A DNA stretch of 34,126 nt, taken from NCBI GenBank assembly GCA_937998695.1, contig CALLCO010000190.1:1-34126 (forward strand), given 5' to 3'. Position 1 is the stretch's first letter; each line of letters begins with the position of its first letter. A model generated the notes under the pieces. That model worked only from the letters and a program-made list of their open reading frames with translations, did no database searches and had not been told where the DNA came from. Shown in pieces: positions 31,093 to 34,126 of the stretch. The position numbers and the translations under genes are program-made. This DNA comes from Candidatus Ozemibacteraceae bacterium (GTDB lineage: Bacteria; Muiribacteriota; Ozemobacteria; Ozemobacterales; Ozemobacteraceae).

Positions 31093-32238
31093 TCACGGTC
31101 GCCCTGCCGCCAGCCCCGGGATATCCTTGACCAGCCCGAGGCCGCTGATGATGACCTTGTGCTTGTCGCCTGGCTTCAGCCGTTGGAAGGCCTCGTAGGA
31201 CAGCGGCTTGTTGTCGAGCTCCTCGACCTGGTATTCCTTCCCATCCTTGTCGGATTTGAGGGTGACCTTGTATTTCTCTTCGCGGGCCCCTTCGCGCTTC
31301 TCCCCGACCACGTCGCGGGGGTGCGGGGAAGCGCCCGTCTCGGGCCAGCGCGGTTCGTCGGTGGTACCCTGGGCGGTCGCCTTCTCGATGTCCTTCCAGC
31401 GGTCGACCTCGAACTCGATCCAGGTGTCGTAGACCGGCTCCTGGCGATACTGCGGCTTCTGCACCGTGCGGGTCTTCTCGACATCGCGGTAGACCGGCTC
31501 GTCCTCCCAGAGTTCCTCGAACCGGCCGTTGCCCAGGTCGCGCACGCCCTTCTTGACCTTCTTGGTGCCGGCCTGTTCCTGTTCGGTATACGTCTCCTGG
31601 ACGGTCTTGTACCCGATCAGCACGTCACGATAGGATCTGACCTTCTCCTGGCGGCCGATCTCGCGGGCGCCGGCCGGCAGCTCACCGCGCCAGGCCCCCT
31701 CGCGGAAGGTCTGATACTGCATGACCTGGATGGACCGCCGCCACTCTTTCCCGGCGACGGTCATGGTGTCCTCGAACGACAGGCACTGCAGCCCCATCAG
31801 GGCCATGAACCCGAGCACGACGACGGCGCACCCGGCCTTGAACCAGATCGGCAGCGGCACCTTGACCGGCTCGATGCGCACGTCGGGAGCGACCGTGGCG
31901 TGCGGGCTGTACTGCCGCTTCGCCGAGCCCTCGCCGCCCTTGACGGTGGCGTCCTTCACCTCGCGCAAGGTGCCGTCGGAGCGGGCGGCCGAACAGCTCT
32001 GGCACCTCTGGCGGTCGAAGGCGTTGCTGCCCCCGCAGAAGGCGCAGATCCAGTCGGGGCCGGCCGTGGCCTTGGCCTTCTCGGCGGCGTCGGTGACCGC
32101 CTGGCCGTCCTCCTCGTAGATGAACTGGACGTTGCCCCGCACCGCGCCGCAGGCATCGCAATTCTCCTTCGCGCCGCGGTTCTTCGTCTGACAATGGGGA
32201 CAGATCCAGCTGCCCTCGCGGATGACCTTCTCAGCCAT
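31093..32238 (-). CDS. Membrane protein with two RanBP2-type zinc fingers
   Basis: 381 residues. Two N-terminal zinc fingers fit W-x-C-x2-C-x3-N-x6-C-x2-C exactly: finger 1 has W11, C13, C16, N20, C27, C30; finger 2 has W63, C65, C68, N72, C79, C82. A single membrane helix (about 131-152) follows, then a charged domain rich in Tyr/Arg/Glu (YRDVEKTRTVQKPQYRQEPV) and a Lys-rich C-terminal beta-like region. Fingers would face the cytoplasm if the helix runs inside to outside. In eukaryotes this finger binds RNA or ubiquitin; its use here is unknown. AAGGAG precedes the ATG. The neighbouring NHL gene runs the same way upstream. Confidence 0.8.
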   Translation of the reverse strand: MAEKVIREGSWICPHCQTKNRGAKENCDACGAVRGNVQFIYEEDGQAVTDAAEKAKATAGPDWICAFCGGSNAFDRQRCQSCSAARSDGTLREVKDATVKGGEGSAKRQYSPHATVAPDVRIEPVKVPLPIWFKAGCAVVVLGFMALMGLQCLSFEDTMTVAGKEWRRSIQVMQYQTFREGAWRGELPAGAREIGRQEKVRSYRDVLIGYKTVQETYTEQEQAGTKKVKKGVRDLGNGRFEELWEDEPVYRDVEKTRTVQKPQYRQEPVYDTWIEFEVDRWKDIEKATAQGTTDEPRWPETGASPHPRDVVGEKREGAREEKYKVTLKSDKDGKEYQVEELDNKPLSYEAFQRLKPGDKHKVIISGLGLVKDIPGLAAGRP

Positions 32239-32323
32239 GGCTCACTCCTTCACCGGATATCGCCGCCCATGATAGCACCAATCGCCCCCTCGGGCAGGAG
32301 GGAGCGAGCCGCGGGAATCCGGG

Positions 32324-34126
32324 TCAGAACGAAAAGGCCGGAGAGGCGGGTGGCGGCAGGGGGGGAAGAGGCGGCGGGGACGGCGGGGGCGGTGGTAGGG
32401 GTGGCGGCGGGGGCGGCGGTTTGGGGCAACGCTCGTATTCCTTCGAAGAGGGGCCCCGGAAGACCTGCAGGCGGCAGTTCATGGTGTCGAGCACGTAGAG
32501 ATCGCCGCGCGGGCCGAAGTGGGCCTCCCACGGCTTGCTGAAGCGGCCGCGCTGGGTGCCGAAGCCGCCGACGATCTGCAGGATCTTCCGGTCGGGGGCC
32601 GGGCCGACGATCAGCACGGTGTGGTTGCCGGTGTCGGCGATGGCGATCCGCCCGTCGAGCGAGTCATGGATGCCGTTCGGGTACAGCAGCCGGTAGAACG
32701 GCCAGGAGGTCAGCTCCTCCTTCTTGTCGAGGTTCTTGTCGAAGACCAGCACGCGGCGGTTGCCGTTGTCGGCGAGGTAGATGCGGTCTTTCGTCACGCA
32801 GACCCGCGACAAGTCCTTGAACTGCCGGTAGTCGCGGCCCGACATGTGGTGCATGTGGCCGAGCCGCTTGACGACCTTCTTGTCGGGGCCGAACACCTGC
32901 AGCCGGTTGCCCTGCACCCGCTGGCGCTGGGCGGCGTCGAGCCCCAGCCCGCGGATGTACTTCGACCGCGGCTCGACGACGTAGATGTTCTGCTCGCAAT
33001 CGACGGCTACGCCGAGGGGTTGATGGAAATAGCCGTCCTTCCAGCCTTCCTGGCCGAGGATGAACTGCACCTCGCCCGACAGCTTGACCGCCTTCAGCCG
33101 GTGATTCTCGGTATCGGATACCAGCAGCGTGTCCTGGTCGAGCCAGGCCACCCCCTGCGGGTAGTGGAAGCGGTCCATCGGGACTTTGTCCCAGGGCCGG
33201 ATACGGGCCTGCCCGCCGTGGTAGGGCCGACCCGAGGAGGCTCGCGGCGGCCGCAGGCCGTCGGCGTGGTCGGGTTCACGGTAGCGGTCGGGCCAGTCGG
33301 CCGGCTCGAGGCTTCCCTCGTAGGGCCATAGACCGCCCAGCACCACCTCGACGGTGAACGAGGGAATGCCCAACCCTGGCGTGCCGGCGGGGCTTGCCGT
33401 CCCCTTGGCTTCACCCTGGGCGGTCGGCGCCGCGCCTGCCAGCGGCGCGCCGTCGGTGTTGTCACCGTAGGGGGGGAAGGTGCCATCCCCGAAGGGGTCT
33501 TTCCCCAGGTCGTCATCCCCGGCGGCAGGGGGAGCCGGGGCGGTAGGGGCCGTATCGGGCCCGGCTGGTTCGGGGCGGGGCGATCTCGCCCCCGGGCCGG
33601 CGGGGGGTGTTTCGGCACCAGGGCCGGGGGACGTTCCCGCGCCAGGGCGGGCGTTCGCCGGGTCGAAGATCTCGTCGAGATCGGGGTTGAAGAACTCTTC
33701 GAGGGTGAGCTGCTTGGCGGGTTCTGGAGGTGGGAGTGACGGGGGTGGCTCCGGCGGTGGCGGCGGGGGGGCGACCGGCGCGGCCTCTCCGGTGGTTCCT
33801 CCGGGCCCGGTTTCGGCGGGCAGGTGCACCCGCAGCACGATGACCCGGTGATTGTCGGTATCGCAGATGGCCAGCCGGGTGCCGTCCCGTGAAAAGGCCA
33901 TGGCCTTGGGGTGCCGGAACTGCCCCGGCCCGTGCCCGCTCGACCCGAACGAGGTCAGGAAATGGTAATAGACCGGCGACGTCGCCACGGGGGGCGGGAT
34001 GTCGTGGGCGATTCCCTGGCGGGTAAGCAGCAGCAGGAAGACAATGCCCAGGGCCCTCGCCCAGGACGTCAACCAGCCCTTGCCCCGGCGCTCGACGGGG
34101 AAGGCGTCGGACGGTGCAGGAGGGGG
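32324..34126 (-). CDS. NHL-repeat beta-propeller protein (5' end unresolved)
   Basis: At least 582 residues. A hydrophobic segment (ALGIVFLLLLTRQGIA) forms a signal peptide. NHL-type blades are visible: one near the start (GPGQFRHPKAMAF...CDTDNHRVIVL), then, after a Pro/Gly/Ala-rich insert of roughly 190 residues, five more (e.g. FHYPQGVAWL...SDTENHRL; LYPNGIHDS...ADTGNHTVLIV; GRFSKPWEAHFG...LDTMNCRLQVF), together enough for a six-bladed propeller. The C-terminus is a long polyproline tail. TTG at 34072 is the only in-window start suggested, but the frame stays open to the window edge with basic residues before the hydrophobic core, so the true start is probably outside. Likely an extracytoplasmic scaffold; ligand unknown. 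Confidence 0.75.
   Translation of the reverse strand, partial: PPPAPSDAFPVERRGKGWLTSWARALGIVFLLLLTRQGIAHDIPPPVATSPVYYHFLTSFGSSGHGPGQFRHPKAMAFSRDGTRLAICDTDNHRVIVLRVHLPAETGPGGTTGEAAPVAPPPPPPEPPPSLPPPEPAKQLTLEEFFNPDLDEIFDPANARPGAGTSPGPGAETPPAGPGARSPRPEPAGPDTAPTAPAPPAAGDDDLGKDPFGDGTFPPYGDNTDGAPLAGAAPTAQGEAKGTASPAGTPGLGIPSFTVEVVLGGLWPYEGSLEPADWPDRYREPDHADGLRPPRASSGRPYHGGQARIRPWDKVPMDRFHYPQGVAWLDQDTLLVSDTENHRLKAVKLSGEVQFILGQEGWKDGYFHQPLGVAVDCEQNIYVVEPRSKYIRGLGLDAAQRQRVQGNRLQVFGPDKKVVKRLGHMHHMSGRDYRQFKDLSRVCVTKDRIYLADNGNRRVLVFDKNLDKKEELTSWPFYRLLYPNGIHDSLDGRIAIADTGNHTVLIVGPAPDRKILQIVGGFGTQRGRFSKPWEAHFGPRGDLYVLDTMNCRLQVFRGPSSKEYERCPKPPPPPPPLPPPPPSPPPLPPLPPPASPAFSF

Noticed and set aside
1-34126. CRISPR array, prophage or complete conjugative island
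   Set aside because: No regularly spaced repeats, no phage structural or integrase genes and no conjugation genes are present; the only mobile traces are small elements and one transposase remnant.

Overview
This is a GC-rich chromosomal window from a diderm bacterium. An MltA-type lytic transglycosylase, many Sec-type signal peptides and a single-chain tmRNA fit a Gram-negative cell envelope. I cannot name the phylum from sequence alone. Codon use is strongly GC3-biased in the real genes. The intergenic stretches carrying repeats (about 3.4-6.2, 12.2-12.6, 27.6-28.3 and 29.5-30.7 kb) are richer in AT and look like a different compartment.

Layout. 0-3.4 kb: the start of a secreted protein, a secreted LysM + M15 peptidase, and an OleC-like AMP-forming acyl ligase. 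3.4-6.2 kb: a repeat/IS-remnant zone with a frameshifted membrane protein and the ssrA (tmRNA) gene, which is flanked on both sides by copies of a 118-120 bp terminal-inverted-repeat element (family R). 6.2-9.0 kb: an SOS cluster, lexA then dinB plus a small ORF, with further R copies between and after. 9.4-12.2 kb: a zinc-type metal-resistance operon, an ArsR/SmtB repressor overlapping a P1B-type ATPase. 12.6-16.3 kb: a small zincin-like protein, a secreted alpha/beta hydrolase and a regulator made of two complete TetR proteins in one chain. 16.5-23.4 kb: secreted or membrane proteins of unknown role, a dihydropyrimidinase-type hydrolase, a zinc-ribbon membrane protein and a secreted zincin with a Cys/Gly-rich tract. 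23.5-27.5 kb: a membrane-bound PP2C (SpoIIE/RsbU-type) phosphatase and mltA, separated by a 191 bp inverted-repeat element. 27.6-30.7 kb: another R copy, an AAA+/DUF4143 ATPase, an IS1634-like transposase remnant and tRNA-Gly(CCC). 31.1-34.1 kb: a membrane protein with two RanBP2-type zinc fingers and an NHL-repeat protein.

How genes work together. The ArsR repressor has the alpha5 Zn(II)-site pattern and shares an operon with a ZntA-like exporter, apparently from a leaderless transcript. LexA would control itself and perhaps dinB. The hydrolase and double-TetR gene share strand and probably a promoter. Two secreted peptidases (at 0.2-1.3 and 22-23.4 kb) share an N-terminal layout although their catalytic domains are unrelated, which suggests a common export or anchoring module.

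Most notable for follow-up: the R element family with a fresh 7-bp target duplication, the tandem full-length TetR fusion, the shared secretion module, two other unrelated inverted-repeat elements (21.0 and 26.1 kb), and the paired upstream repeats of dinB.
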